Under the pieces are notes generated by a model. It saw nothing but the letters and a program-made list of their open reading frames with translations, did not search any database and was not told where the DNA came from. Shown here one piece after another: positions 7,886 to 15,548 of a stretch of 64,000 nt of DNA (its first letter is position 1; each line of letters opens with the position of its first letter). The stretch covers positions 186,001 through 250,000 of the forward strand of contig NZ_FOVH01000009.1 of NCBI RefSeq assembly GCF_900115095.1, read 5' to 3'. A program made the position numbers and the translations under genes. Source of the stretch: Actinomadura madurae (lineage in GTDB: Bacteria; Actinomycetota; Actinomycetes; Streptosporangiales; Streptosporangiaceae).

Positions 7886-8184
7886 GAGACCGTCGAGTTG
7901 TGCTTACCGCCGCAAACCCGTCCTGAAAAGCGGGGCCTGATGGAGAGATCCACCTGCGGCGCGGCTCGAGCTTCCATCGGGGCCGCTCCGTCATCGGCCG
8001 GCACGCCACCGCGCTGCGACCCTGGACGACTCCCCCGCGTCACGGTCTAGTGCGCCGTTGGCGCAACAACGCCTGGCTTGAAGACCTGTCGCCCAGGGCC
8101 CAGGTGGGTAACCACGGCTTGCGAGTTGCGGGGCTGGAGGGCCTGAGTTCGACCGCTCCGCTTGTGGCACTCCCCCGGATTCGA

Positions 8185-8223
8185 AAGTATTCCTTGACAC
8201 GAATATTCGTAGCGAGGAATACT
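8185..8223 (+). promoter_or_regulatory. Promoter and operator of the ArsR-type regulator gene
   Basis: TTGACA (8194-8199) and AATACT (8218-8223) are 18 bp apart. Between them lies the palindrome ACGAATATTCGT (8199-8210). A wider perfect inverted repeat, AAGTATTCC (8185-8193) and GGAATACTT (8216-8224), encloses the promoter. Transcription would start about at the ATG at 8231, so the mRNA looks leaderless. The position fits autorepression by the ArsR protein. Confidence 0.65.
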
Positions 8224-8230
8224 TCTGGGC

Positions 8231-9091
8231 ATGGAGGAACTTCTCGCCGCGTTGGCGGATCCGGCTCGTTGGCGGCTGGTGGGTTTGTTGGCCGAGCGGC
8301 CGCGCTCGGTCGGGGTTCTCGCCCGGCTTGCCGGTGCGCGCCAGCCGCAGACGACCAAGCACCTGCAGACGCTGGAACGTGCGGGCGTCGTCACGTCCCA
8401 GCGCTCAGGGCAGCGCCGCGTCTACGCGCTGCAGGCCGCTCCCCTGCGGGATCTGGCGGCCGCGCTCGGCCGGTTGGCCGATACCGCGGACCTGGCCGGC
8501 GGGGCGCGGGAGACGTTCGACCGCTACGGGCTCAGTCTCGAGGCGGAGCGGTTGGCGGCTGGGGAGGCGGGGTGGGCCGATGGCCGCTCGTTCCGGTTCC
8601 ACCGGTCGTTGGCGGGAGGTCCTGAGCTGGTGTGGCGCCACCTGACGGAGTCTCCCCTGCTCGCCCGCTGGTGGGCGCCGGAGGACCTGCGTGTCTCGGA
8701 GCTGGTGTTCGAGGCGCGGCCGGGTGGGCGGGTCGTCCTGGAGTACCGCGATGTCGAGGACGAGGACGGTTCCGACGCGGTCGCCGGGCGTGCGGAGGGG
8801 GTGGTCGAGGAGGTTCGCCCTGGTGAGCGCCTCGCCTACCGGAGTTCGCCGCTGCTTCCCGGTGGCGGCGTGGCCTTCACCGCGCACGTCGACTTCGGCC
8901 TTCGGGACACCGGCACGGGCACGGATCTGGACGTCCTGTACCGGATCACCGACAGCACGGTCAGCTCCGCGGACTTCATCGCGGGCATCGAGATCGGGTT
9001 CGGGCAGAGCCTGGACAAGCTCGTTGCGCTCGTGGCCGCGGATGCCGGCGGCACTGAGCACGACACCGACAACACGACTCAGGGAGCATGA
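8231..9091 (+). CDS. ArsR-type regulator fused to an SRPBCC (AHSA1) domain
   Basis: The protein has 286 residues. Residues 1-85 form an ArsR winged helix (LAALADPARWRLVGLL, QPQTTKHLQTLERAGVV). Residues 120-275 form an AHSA1/SRPBCC ligand-binding or chaperone fold (FRFHRSLAGGPELVWRHLT, LLARWWAPEDLRV). Such fusions usually sense a small hydrophobic ligand and repress their own operon. The downstream RibD-like reductase starts 2 bp after the stop, so the two are co-transcribed. The start ATG has no ribosome-binding site and follows the promoter closely, in keeping with a leaderless message. Confidence 0.85.
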   Translation: MEELLAALADPARWRLVGLLAERPRSVGVLARLAGARQPQTTKHLQTLERAGVVTSQRSGQRRVYALQAAPLRDLAAALGRLADTADLAGGARETFDRYGLSLEAERLAAGEAGWADGRSFRFHRSLAGGPELVWRHLTESPLLARWWAPEDLRVSELVFEARPGGRVVLEYRDVEDEDGSDAVAGRAEGVVEEVRPGERLAYRSSPLLPGGGVAFTAHVDFGLRDTGTGTDLDVLYRITDSTVSSADFIAGIEIGFGQSLDKLVALVAADAGGTEHDTDNTTQGA

Positions 9092-9092
9092 G

Positions 9093-9695
9093 ATGACGGA
9101 GCAGACCGGCGGCCGCAGGGTGATCGCCAACATGAACTTCTCGCTCGACGGGTGCTATGCCAGGAAGGACGCCCCGGAGGACATGGGCTGGGTGATGCCG
9201 TTCGCCGTCACCGACGTCGCCCGGGACCACATGAGCGGTCTCTGGGAGACGGCGACGACGGCGCTGCTGGGGCGGGTCAACGCCGAGGGGTTCATGGGTT
9301 TCTGGCCGACCGTGATCGGCATGGAGGGCGCCGATCCGCGGGACGAGGGCTTCGCGAAGTGGCTCGTCGGCGCGGAGAAGGTGGTGCTGTCCTCCACTCT
9401 CGGGGAGGCTCCGTGGGAGCGGACGAGGGTCGTCGACAGGCCGGCCGCGGACGTCGCCGCGGAGCTGAAGGCGGGCGAGGGCGGCGACATTCTCGTGCCT
9501 TCCAGTGCGAGCGTCATCAAGGCGCTGCTGGCGGCGGACATGGTCGACCGGCTGTCGATCATGATCTTCCCGGTCTTTCTCGGCGGCGGGCCGCGTCTGT
9601 TCGAGGACGGGCTGCCCGAGGCGCGGTGGACGCTCGCCGGGCAGGCCACGGGTGAGCACGGCGTGCTGAGCCTGGTCTACGACCGGGTCCGCTGA
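9093..9695 (+). CDS. RibD C-terminal/dihydrofolate reductase-like protein
   Basis: The protein has 200 residues. It belongs to the RibD_C superfamily of NAD(P)H-dependent reductases; the substrate is unknown. Seen: RRVIANMNFSLDGCYA at the start, a central LLGRVNAEGF (where RibD_C has the G-R-x-T/N-x-E loop), GGDILVPSSASVIKALL and a terminal FPVFLGGGPRLFEDG. It follows the ArsR-SRPBCC gene with CATGAGATG junction and a GGGAG ribosome-binding site, so it is probably the regulated enzyme of a two-gene operon. Proteins of this type often go with ArsR-SRPBCC regulators. Confidence 0.85.
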   Translation: MTEQTGGRRVIANMNFSLDGCYARKDAPEDMGWVMPFAVTDVARDHMSGLWETATTALLGRVNAEGFMGFWPTVIGMEGADPRDEGFAKWLVGAEKVVLSSTLGEAPWERTRVVDRPAADVAAELKAGEGGDILVPSSASVIKALLAADMVDRLSIMIFPVFLGGGPRLFEDGLPEARWTLAGQATGEHGVLSLVYDRVR

Positions 9696-9712
9696 GCGGG
9701 GTGTGCGGTTTT

Positions 9713-9744
9713 GCGGCCGAGGCACGTGGGCGTGTCTCGGCCGC
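9713..9744. terminator. Bidirectional terminator hairpin
   Basis: GCGGCCGAGGCACG (9713-9726) and CGTGTCTCGGCCGC (9731-9744) pair with one mismatch around the loop TGGG. It lies between two convergent genes. Confidence 0.7.
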
Positions 9745-9773
9745 CTGCTCCCCCGGTGTGGAGCAAAGGATCG

Positions 9774-10448
9774 TCAGTCGGGGCGCTTGGCCATGACGAC
9801 CAGACCGGGTCCGCTGTACTCCTCCGGGGGGAGCCGCAGTTCGGCGACCGGGTTCAGGCCGGCCTGCTCGATCAGGCTGACGAGTTGTTCCGGCCGCCAC
9901 TTGTGCGTCGTCCAGCGGACGGGTACGCCTCCGTAGGCCTCGGTGCGGACCGCGTCCTCGTCGCCGACGTGGGTTGCGGTGATGAAGTGTCCGCCTGGCT
10001 TCAACGCGCGCGCGAACATGGCCAGGACCTGGGGTAGGACGTGCCGGGGGAGGTTGAACAGTGACCACCATCCGAGCACGCCTCCCAGGGACGCTTCGGA
10101 GAGGTCGAGTTCGGTGGCGGAGGCGACGGCGAAGCGGCACTCCGGATGAAGCCGGCGGGCGTTCTCGATCATGCGAGGAGAGAGGTCCACCCCGGATACG
10201 TCGAGTCCGCGTTCGGCGAGGTAGGCGGTCACCGTCCCGGGTCCGCAGCCGACGTCGAGGACGGGCCCGAGCCCGCGCACGCTGTCGGCGAAGGCGTCGA
10301 TCGATGCCTTGTGCCATGGGTGCCGGCGGATGTCGCCGATTCCTGTCGTGACGACCATGTCGGCGTAGTTGCCGGCCACTCGGTCGTAGGAGTCGCGTAC
10401 GACGTCGAGATCGGCCGGGCGGTCGATGGGGTGTGCGTGCATCAGCAA
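9774..10448 (-). CDS. Class I SAM-dependent methyltransferase
   Basis: The protein has 224 residues. Motif I is VLDVGCGPGTV (about residues 63-73). An acidic VDLSPRMIENAR end-of-beta-2 motif and ALKPGGHFITA post-motif follow. It belongs to the Methyltransf_11/25 group; the substrate cannot be read. Starts at codon 1 or at the third-codon ATG (10442) are both possible. It is a single gene, convergent with the reductase at 9695 and separated by 177 bp from the divergent LysR gene, which may control it. Confidence 0.85.
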   Translation of the reverse strand: MLMHAHPIDRPADLDVVRDSYDRVAGNYADMVVTTGIGDIRRHPWHKASIDAFADSVRGLGPVLDVGCGPGTVTAYLAERGLDVSGVDLSPRMIENARRLHPECRFAVASATELDLSEASLGGVLGWWSLFNLPRHVLPQVLAMFARALKPGGHFITATHVGDEDAVRTEAYGGVPVRWTTHKWRPEQLVSLIEQAGLNPVAELRLPPEEYSGPGLVVMAKRPD

Positions 10449-10624
10449 ACGATAGGGCTGTGCCGGGGACGGTCGTGGGCCGGATGCGGGTGTTGAGTTC
10501 GGTCAGGCCGGGCCTGGGCGGCGCGGGAGTGGTGGTCTGCTTGGCCATGGCTTTGATGCCGGGCTCGCGGCCGTCATGACGTCCAATGCCGACTTGGGCT
10601 GAAGTGCATAGATAGATTTGATGT

Positions 10625-11485
10625 GTGCTGAATTTGACGCATCTGCGGGTGTTGGAGGCGGTCGCGCGTCATGGGTCGGTGACGGAGGCGGCCAGGGAGC
10701 TGCACTATTCGCAGCCGTCGGTGAGCCATCATCTGGGCCGGTTGGAGGCGGCGACGGGTGCGCGGCTGGTGCAGCGTGTGGGGCGGGGCATCCGGCTGAC
10801 CCCGGAGGGTGAGCTTCTGGCGCAGCGGGCCAGGGAGATCGTCGGGCGGGTGGACGCCGCTTCGGCGGAGCTGGAGGCCCAGGTGGGGCTGCGGGCCGGG
10901 CGGGTTCGGGTCGCCGGGTTCCAGACGGTGCTCAGCACGATTGTGCCGAGGGCGGCGGCCGAGCTGGCGGCCTCGTATCCGGGTGTGGAGCTGAATCTCG
11001 TCGACGTGCATCCGGTCGAGGGGTTGCGGATGCTGCGTGATGGGCGTGTCGACGTCGCGCTGGTGTTCCGGCATGCCGACACCCCGGATGAGGAGGAGGG
11101 GTTCCGGTTGACTCCCCTGCTGGAGGACCCGCTGTACCTGATCGCCCGGGAGCCGGACGCGAGGCTGGAGGATTACCGGGATTCGGCGTGGGTCGGGGGG
11201 TGCGAGCGGTGTCGGGCGGCGATGGTGGCGGTGTGCGAGCGCGCCGGGTTCACGCCGCGGATCGCGTTCTCCAGTGACGACATGGTGGTGGTGCAGTCGC
11301 TGGTGGCGGCGGGGATGGGGGTGGCGACGCTTCCGGGGCTGGCGTTGGAGGCGCACCGGGAGCCGGGGGTGCACGCGACGGAGATCGAGGGCGGTGCCCG
11401 GCAGGTCTTCGCGGTCGCCTACGGCGAGCCGCCGGATCCGCCGGCGACGGCCGCGTTGATCAAGATCTTGGTGTCGAGCGTCTAG
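10625..11485 (+). CDS. LysR family transcriptional regulator
   Basis: The protein has 286 residues. An N-terminal winged helix (HLRVLEAVARHGSVTEAARE, then SQPSVSHHLGRLEAATGARL) is followed by a periplasmic-binding-like effector domain from about residue 88 (GRVRVAGFQTVLSTIVP). It has full family length. LysR regulators usually act on a divergent gene; here that is the methyltransferase at 9774-10448, with the shared region 10449-10624 between. No inducer can be inferred. Confidence 0.9.
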   Translation: MLNLTHLRVLEAVARHGSVTEAARELHYSQPSVSHHLGRLEAATGARLVQRVGRGIRLTPEGELLAQRAREIVGRVDAASAELEAQVGLRAGRVRVAGFQTVLSTIVPRAAAELAASYPGVELNLVDVHPVEGLRMLRDGRVDVALVFRHADTPDEEEGFRLTPLLEDPLYLIAREPDARLEDYRDSAWVGGCERCRAAMVAVCERAGFTPRIAFSSDDMVVVQSLVAAGMGVATLPGLALEAHREPGVHATEIEGGARQVFAVAYGEPPDPPATAALIKILVSSV

Positions 11486-11570
11486 CGCGGGCCGGTCGTG
11501 GCCATGGGGGCGGGGCGGGCGGTGGCGGTCGTTACATTGGCGGGGCCGCCATGGCGGTGGCGGGCATGCG

Positions 11571-12185
11571 GTGTGTGGGCGTCGGGAACGGGATGTGGGC
11601 GTCGTGGTTCCAGAGCAGTTCGTCCGTGCGCTGGACGGTTTCGAGGCGGTGCTGGCGGCGACGCCCGCGGATCGGTGGCTTTCGCCGTCGCCGTGCGAGG
11701 GGTGGGCGGCGGTGGATGTGGCGGGGCATGTCACGGCGGGTCTGCTGGTGGTGGAGCTGCGGGCGGCAGGGCGTCCTCTCCCCCGGGAGGATCCGGACTG
11801 GCGGGCGGTGGCCGGTGCGGATCCGCTGGCGTCGTGGCGGGAGGTGCGCGGTCGCATGATGGCGGCGCTGCCGCCCGAGGCGCTGGATCGGCGGATCGGG
11901 CTGGCCATCGGTGTGGAGATGACGATGCGTGAGTGGCTGGAGCGGTATCCGCTGGAGCTGCTGGTGCACACGTGGGATCTGGCGCAGGCGACCGGGCAGA
12001 GGGTGGTGTTCGACGCGGATCTGGTGGGTCCGGCGCTGGAGACGGCGGAGCGGATGGCGCCTCGGGGGCGTGAGGTGGGCATGGTGGGGCCCGCGGTGGC
12101 CGTCCCCGACGATGCCGACGGTCAGGCGCGGCTGCTGGCGCTGTTCGGCCGCTCCCCCGCCGCGGCGGAGGGTGCCCCGGAATAA
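11571..12185 (+). CDS. TIGR03086 / maleylpyruvate isomerase-like protein
   Basis: The protein has 204 residues from GTG 11571. GTG 11595, preceded by GGGAACGGGA, or GTG 11604 gives the more usual length of about 193. It belongs to the DinB-like four-helix family: PSPCEGWAAVDVAGHV holds the first metal-binding His and RYPLELLVHTWDLAQATG the second site. These enzymes often use mycothiol as a cofactor, which fits an actinobacterium. The reaction is unknown. It follows the LysR gene on the same strand with a gap of about 85-120 bp. Confidence 0.78.
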   Translation: MCGRRERDVGVVVPEQFVRALDGFEAVLAATPADRWLSPSPCEGWAAVDVAGHVTAGLLVVELRAAGRPLPREDPDWRAVAGADPLASWREVRGRMMAALPPEALDRRIGLAIGVEMTMREWLERYPLELLVHTWDLAQATGQRVVFDADLVGPALETAERMAPRGREVGMVGPAVAVPDDADGQARLLALFGRSPAAAEGAPE

Positions 12186-12319
12186 CGGGGGTGCGGGAGC
12201 GGGACGGTGGGGTTAGGGTGCGGGGTATGCGACGTCGACATTGATCTTCACCTGAGGCGGGGCTCGCGCGGAGGCTGTACGTCTACGCGTTCCTCGAGGA
12301 TTTCGTTGTTCTGTACCCG

Positions 12320-13411
12320 GTGTACGCGGTGCTGTTCGCCGAGACCGGGTTGTCGCCCGCTGCGATCTCGTCGCTGTTCGTGATCTGGTCGGTCACGACG
12401 TTCTCTCTTGAGCTGCCGTCCGGTGTGTGGGCGGATGCGTTCTCGCGCCGGTTGCTGCTGGTGGTGTCTCCCCTGCTGGCGGGTGCGGGTTTCGGGTTGT
12501 GGGTGTTGTTCCCGTCGTATGCGGCGTTCGCCGTGGGGTTCGTGCTGTGGGGTGCGGGGTCGGCGCTGCGTTCGGGGACGATGCAGGCGCTGGTGTACGA
12601 GCGGCTGGAGCGTGTGGGGGCTGCGGGTGCGTACGCGCGTTTGATGGGGCGTTCTGAGGCGGTGTCGCTGCTGGCGGTGGTGGCGGCGTCGGCGGTGGCG
12701 TCGCCGGTGCTGGCGGCGGGGGGTTACCGGGCGCTGGGGTTGGCGAGTGTGGCGGTGTGCGCGGTGTGTGCGGTGGCGGGGTGGTTCCTGCCGGAGTCGC
12801 GGGGCGGCGGTGAGGATGAGCCGGAGCCGTCGCTTGGGTCGGTGGTGCGCCAGGGGTGGGCGCAGGTGCGGGGTGAGCCGGCGGTGCGGTGGGCGCTGCT
12901 GCTGGTCGTGGCGGTGGAGGGTGTGACGGCGCTGGACGAGTACGTGCCGTTGCTGGTGCGGTCGACGGGGGTGGCGGCGGCGTCGGTTCCGTTGCTGGTG
13001 TTGGTGGTGACGGTCGGTGACGCGGTGGGCGGCTGGCTGGCGGGGCGTGGTGTGCGGTGGCTGGCGCCGGTGCTGGCGGTGGGTGCGGTGTGCCTTGCGG
13101 TGGGGTCGTTGAGCGGGCGGCCGGGTGGGCTGGTGCTGGTGGCGGTGGCGTTCGGGGTGTTCCGGTGGGCGATGGCGGCTGCGGACGCGCGGTTGCAGGA
13201 CCGGATCGGTGACGGGGCTCGGGCGACGGTGACGTCGGTGGCGGGGTTCGGGTCGGAGACGGTGGCGGTGCTGGCGTTCGCCGGGTATGCGGTGGGTTCG
13301 CGGTGGGCGGGCGCGGGGGTGCTGATGGGTGCGGCGGCGGTGCCGTATCTGCTGACGGCGGTCGTCCTGGGGGCGGGGGCGCGGCGGGGGCGCGTACATC
13401 GGGAGATGTAG
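12320..13411 (+). CDS. MFS transporter, start uncertain
   Basis: From GTG 12320 the protein has 363 residues with about ten hydrophobic segments; LPSGVWADAFSRRLLL is the typical loop 2-3 motif. The same frame reads RRLYVYAFLEDFVVLYPVYA from 12269, which looks like real N-terminal MFS sequence, and is open back to a TGA at 12242-12244. An ATG five codons before that TGA (12227) is in the same frame. The native start is therefore either lost, a non-standard codon such as CTG 12275, or interrupted by the TGA. The remainder of the gene is intact. The substrate is unknown. Confidence 0.7.
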   Translation: MYAVLFAETGLSPAAISSLFVIWSVTTFSLELPSGVWADAFSRRLLLVVSPLLAGAGFGLWVLFPSYAAFAVGFVLWGAGSALRSGTMQALVYERLERVGAAGAYARLMGRSEAVSLLAVVAASAVASPVLAAGGYRALGLASVAVCAVCAVAGWFLPESRGGGEDEPEPSLGSVVRQGWAQVRGEPAVRWALLLVVAVEGVTALDEYVPLLVRSTGVAAASVPLLVLVVTVGDAVGGWLAGRGVRWLAPVLAVGAVCLAVGSLSGRPGGLVLVAVAFGVFRWAMAAADARLQDRIGDGARATVTSVAGFGSETVAVLAFAGYAVGSRWAGAGVLMGAAAVPYLLTAVVLGAGARRGRVHREM

Positions 13412-13425
13412 GCGGGCGGGGGGTG

Positions 13426-13442
13426 CTGCGCCAAAGGCGCAG
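13426..13442. terminator. Small hairpin between the MFS gene and cydA
   Basis: CTGCGCC (13426-13432), loop AAA, GGCGCAG (13436-13442). It is short and could be a weak terminator for the upstream gene or a leader structure for cyd. Confidence 0.4.
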
Positions 13443-13533
13443 GGCGGTTGCACGCTCGCGTCCGATTCGGTGGCGGGGTGTGCGCTTCGAGGATCGTGGG
13501 GTCGTTGCGGATCGATTCTTGGAGCGTGTGCTG

Positions 13534-14784
13534 ATGGGTGGGGACGCGCTGGTTCTGGCGCGGGTGCAGTTCGCGTTGACGGCCGGTACGCATTTCCTGT
13601 TCGTGGCGTTGACGCTGGGGCTGGCGACGCTGGTGGCGTTGACGCAGACGCGGGCGGCGGTGTCGGGCAGTGCGGTGCATGCGCGGATGGTGCGTTTCTG
13701 GGGGCAGCTGTACGTCGTCAACTATGCGGTGGGGATCGTCACCGGTCTGGTGATGGAGTTCCAGTTCGGGTTGAACTGGTCGGGTCTGTCGCGGGTGACG
13801 GGGAACGTGTTCGGGGCGCCGCTGGCGCTGGAGACGATCGTGGCGTTCTTCGTGGAGTCGACGTTCCTGGGGTTGTGGATCTTCGGGTGGGATCGGCTGA
13901 ACCGGTGGGTGCATCTGGCGCTGATCTGGGTGGTGACGCTGACGGCGTACCTGTCGGCGTACTTCGTGCTGGTGGCGAACGGGTGGATGCAGCGTCCGGT
14001 GGGGTTCGAGATGGTGGACGGCGCGGCGCGGCTGACCGATGCGGGGGCGCTGCTGGCGAATCCGACGGCGGTGCTGGCGTTCTTCCATGTGCTGTTCGGG
14101 GGGCTGCTGACGGCGGGGTTCTTCATGGCCGGGGTGAGCGGCTATCACCTGCTGCGGCGGACGGGTGAGGTGGAGTTCTTCCGGCGGTCGATGCGGATCG
14201 GGCTGGTGACGGTGATCGTGTCGGTGATGCCGGTGGTGGTCTTCGGCGGGACGCAGTTCGAGTACGTGCAGCCGACGAAGGGCGGCGGGGACGACGCGGC
14301 GGCGGCGGTGGCCGATTTCACGGCGCGGTTCGGGCCGGACGACTACATGCCTCCGGGGCTGGCGGGCGCCGGTGAGGCGCTGATGACGACGATGTGGCTG
14401 CTGATGCTGATCGTGGCGGCGGTGGCGCTGGTGAAGGTGCCGTTCGGGCGATGGCTGGTGCGGGGCCGGGTCTTTCACGTGCTGGTGATCGCGGCGGTGC
14501 CGCTGCCGTATGTGGCGATGCTGTCGGGGTGGATGTTCCGCGAGGTGGGGCGGCAGCCGTGGATGGTCTACGGGGTGCTGAAGACGCGGGACGCGGTGTC
14601 GCCGGAGGTGGGTGCGGGGGCGGTCACGGCGTCGTTCGCGGCGTTCTCGGTGCTGTTCGCGGTGCTGTTCGTGGTGAACGCGTGGCTGCTGGCGCGGTTC
14701 GCGCGGCGCGGTCCGGAGGGTGCGGGGCTGGGCGCCGCTCCCCCGGCGGGTCCGGCCGAGCCGGTGTTGAGCGCGACGTTCTGA
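13534..14784 (+). CDS. cydA: Cytochrome bd oxidase subunit I
   Basis: The protein has 416 residues. It is the haem-bearing, quinol-oxidising subunit of the membrane bd oxidase. Family features: RVQFALTAGTHFLFV with the axial His near residue 20, ALETIVAFFVESTFLGLW, a second His in GVSGYHLL near 190 and GWMFREVGRQPWMVYG in the quinol region. The Q loop is short, as in many Gram-positive enzymes. ATG 13534 is preceded by GGAG at the right distance; GTG 13528 is the alternative. It is the first gene of cydA-B-D-C. Confidence 0.93.
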   Translation: MGGDALVLARVQFALTAGTHFLFVALTLGLATLVALTQTRAAVSGSAVHARMVRFWGQLYVVNYAVGIVTGLVMEFQFGLNWSGLSRVTGNVFGAPLALETIVAFFVESTFLGLWIFGWDRLNRWVHLALIWVVTLTAYLSAYFVLVANGWMQRPVGFEMVDGAARLTDAGALLANPTAVLAFFHVLFGGLLTAGFFMAGVSGYHLLRRTGEVEFFRRSMRIGLVTVIVSVMPVVVFGGTQFEYVQPTKGGGDDAAAAVADFTARFGPDDYMPPGLAGAGEALMTTMWLLMLIVAAVALVKVPFGRWLVRGRVFHVLVIAAVPLPYVAMLSGWMFREVGRQPWMVYGVLKTRDAVSPEVGAGAVTASFAAFSVLFAVLFVVNAWLLARFARRGPEGAGLGAAPPAGPAEPVLSATF

Positions 14785-14797
14785 CAGGAGCTGTTCG

Positions 14798-15541
14798 ATG
14801 GAGTCTCTCGCGGTGGTGTTGCTGGCGGTGTTCGCCGGCGGGTATCTGGTGCTGGGCGGTGCCGATGTCGGGGTGGGGATGCTGCTGCCGTGGCTGGGCC
14901 GTGACCAGCGGGAGCGGCGGCTGGTGATCGCCTCGTTCGCGCCGTTCTTCCTGGGCAACGAGGTGTGGCTGGTGGCTGCGGCGGGCCTGGTGGCGGGTGC
15001 GTTCCCGGGGCTGGAGCACCGGCTGCTGGAGGAGCTGTTCCCGCTGTTCGTGGTGCTGCTGATCGGCTGGGTCGTGCGGGACATGGGGCTGTGGCTGCGG
15101 GGCCGGGTGGACGCGGCGGCGTGGCGCGGGGCGTGCGACGCGGCGGTCGTGGCGGGCAGTTGGGCGCTGGCGCTGGCGTGGGGGTCGGTGCTGGGGTCGG
15201 TGCTGGCCGGCGGCGGGCTGAACGCCGGGAGCGTGCTGGGGCTGCCGCTGGCGGCGCTGTTCGCCTGGCACGGCGCGGGGTTCGCGCGGTGGCGGCTGCC
15301 GGCGGGGCCGGCGGAGCGGGCGGGCCGGTTCCCGGCGCGGTACGGGCTGTCGGCGCTGGTGATGGCGTGGGCGCCGGTGGTGGCCGGTTCGCAGGTGCCG
15401 TGGTCGCAGGTGGTGGCCGAGGGGGCGGGGCTGACGATGACGGCGGTGGTGACGGTGGCGGTGCTGCCGCTGCTGGTGGCGTCGCAGGCGCTGGTGTGGT
15501 GGACGTTCCGGGGCCGGGTGCAGGCCCCCTCGTACCTGTAG
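14798..15541 (+). CDS. cydB: Cytochrome bd oxidase subunit II, short form
   Basis: The protein has 247 residues, against 330-380 for most CydB. The N-terminal features are kept: GGYLVLGGADVGVGMLLPWLG (residues 14-34 region) and FAPFFLGNEVWLVAAAG. About six to seven membrane segments can be counted rather than eight to nine, and the C-terminal portion is reduced. It starts 13 bp after cydA with a GGAG site. Both ends look natural (cydD follows within 7 bp), so it is probably a real short form, not a broken gene. Confidence 0.88.
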   Translation: MESLAVVLLAVFAGGYLVLGGADVGVGMLLPWLGRDQRERRLVIASFAPFFLGNEVWLVAAAGLVAGAFPGLEHRLLEELFPLFVVLLIGWVVRDMGLWLRGRVDAAAWRGACDAAVVAGSWALALAWGSVLGSVLAGGGLNAGSVLGLPLAALFAWHGAGFARWRLPAGPAERAGRFPARYGLSALVMAWAPVVAGSQVPWSQVVAEGAGLTMTAVVTVAVLPLLVASQALVWWTFRGRVQAPSYL

Positions 15542-15548
15542 CGGGGCC

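Larger units (their letters stand above)
7383..8184. other. Gene-poor region with decayed fragments
   Basis: About 800 bp without a credible intact gene. Open frames here lack domains and show poor codon pattern. Contents that can be named: a low-GC palindrome at 7437-7450, a stray transposon-end-like motif at 7708-7722 and a scrambled methyltransferase fragment at about 7750-7885. The composition is patchier than in the flanks, as expected for a scar of past insertions or deletions. Confidence 0.6.

Noticed and set aside
7440..7926. Two overlapping frames of 91 and 152 codons
   Set aside because: They span the scrambled methyltransferase debris, have no domains and no ribosome-binding site.
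10574..12082. Long frame antisense to the LysR and TIGR03086 genes
   Set aside because: Low-complexity R/P/H/S product, the usual shadow of a high-GC gene.
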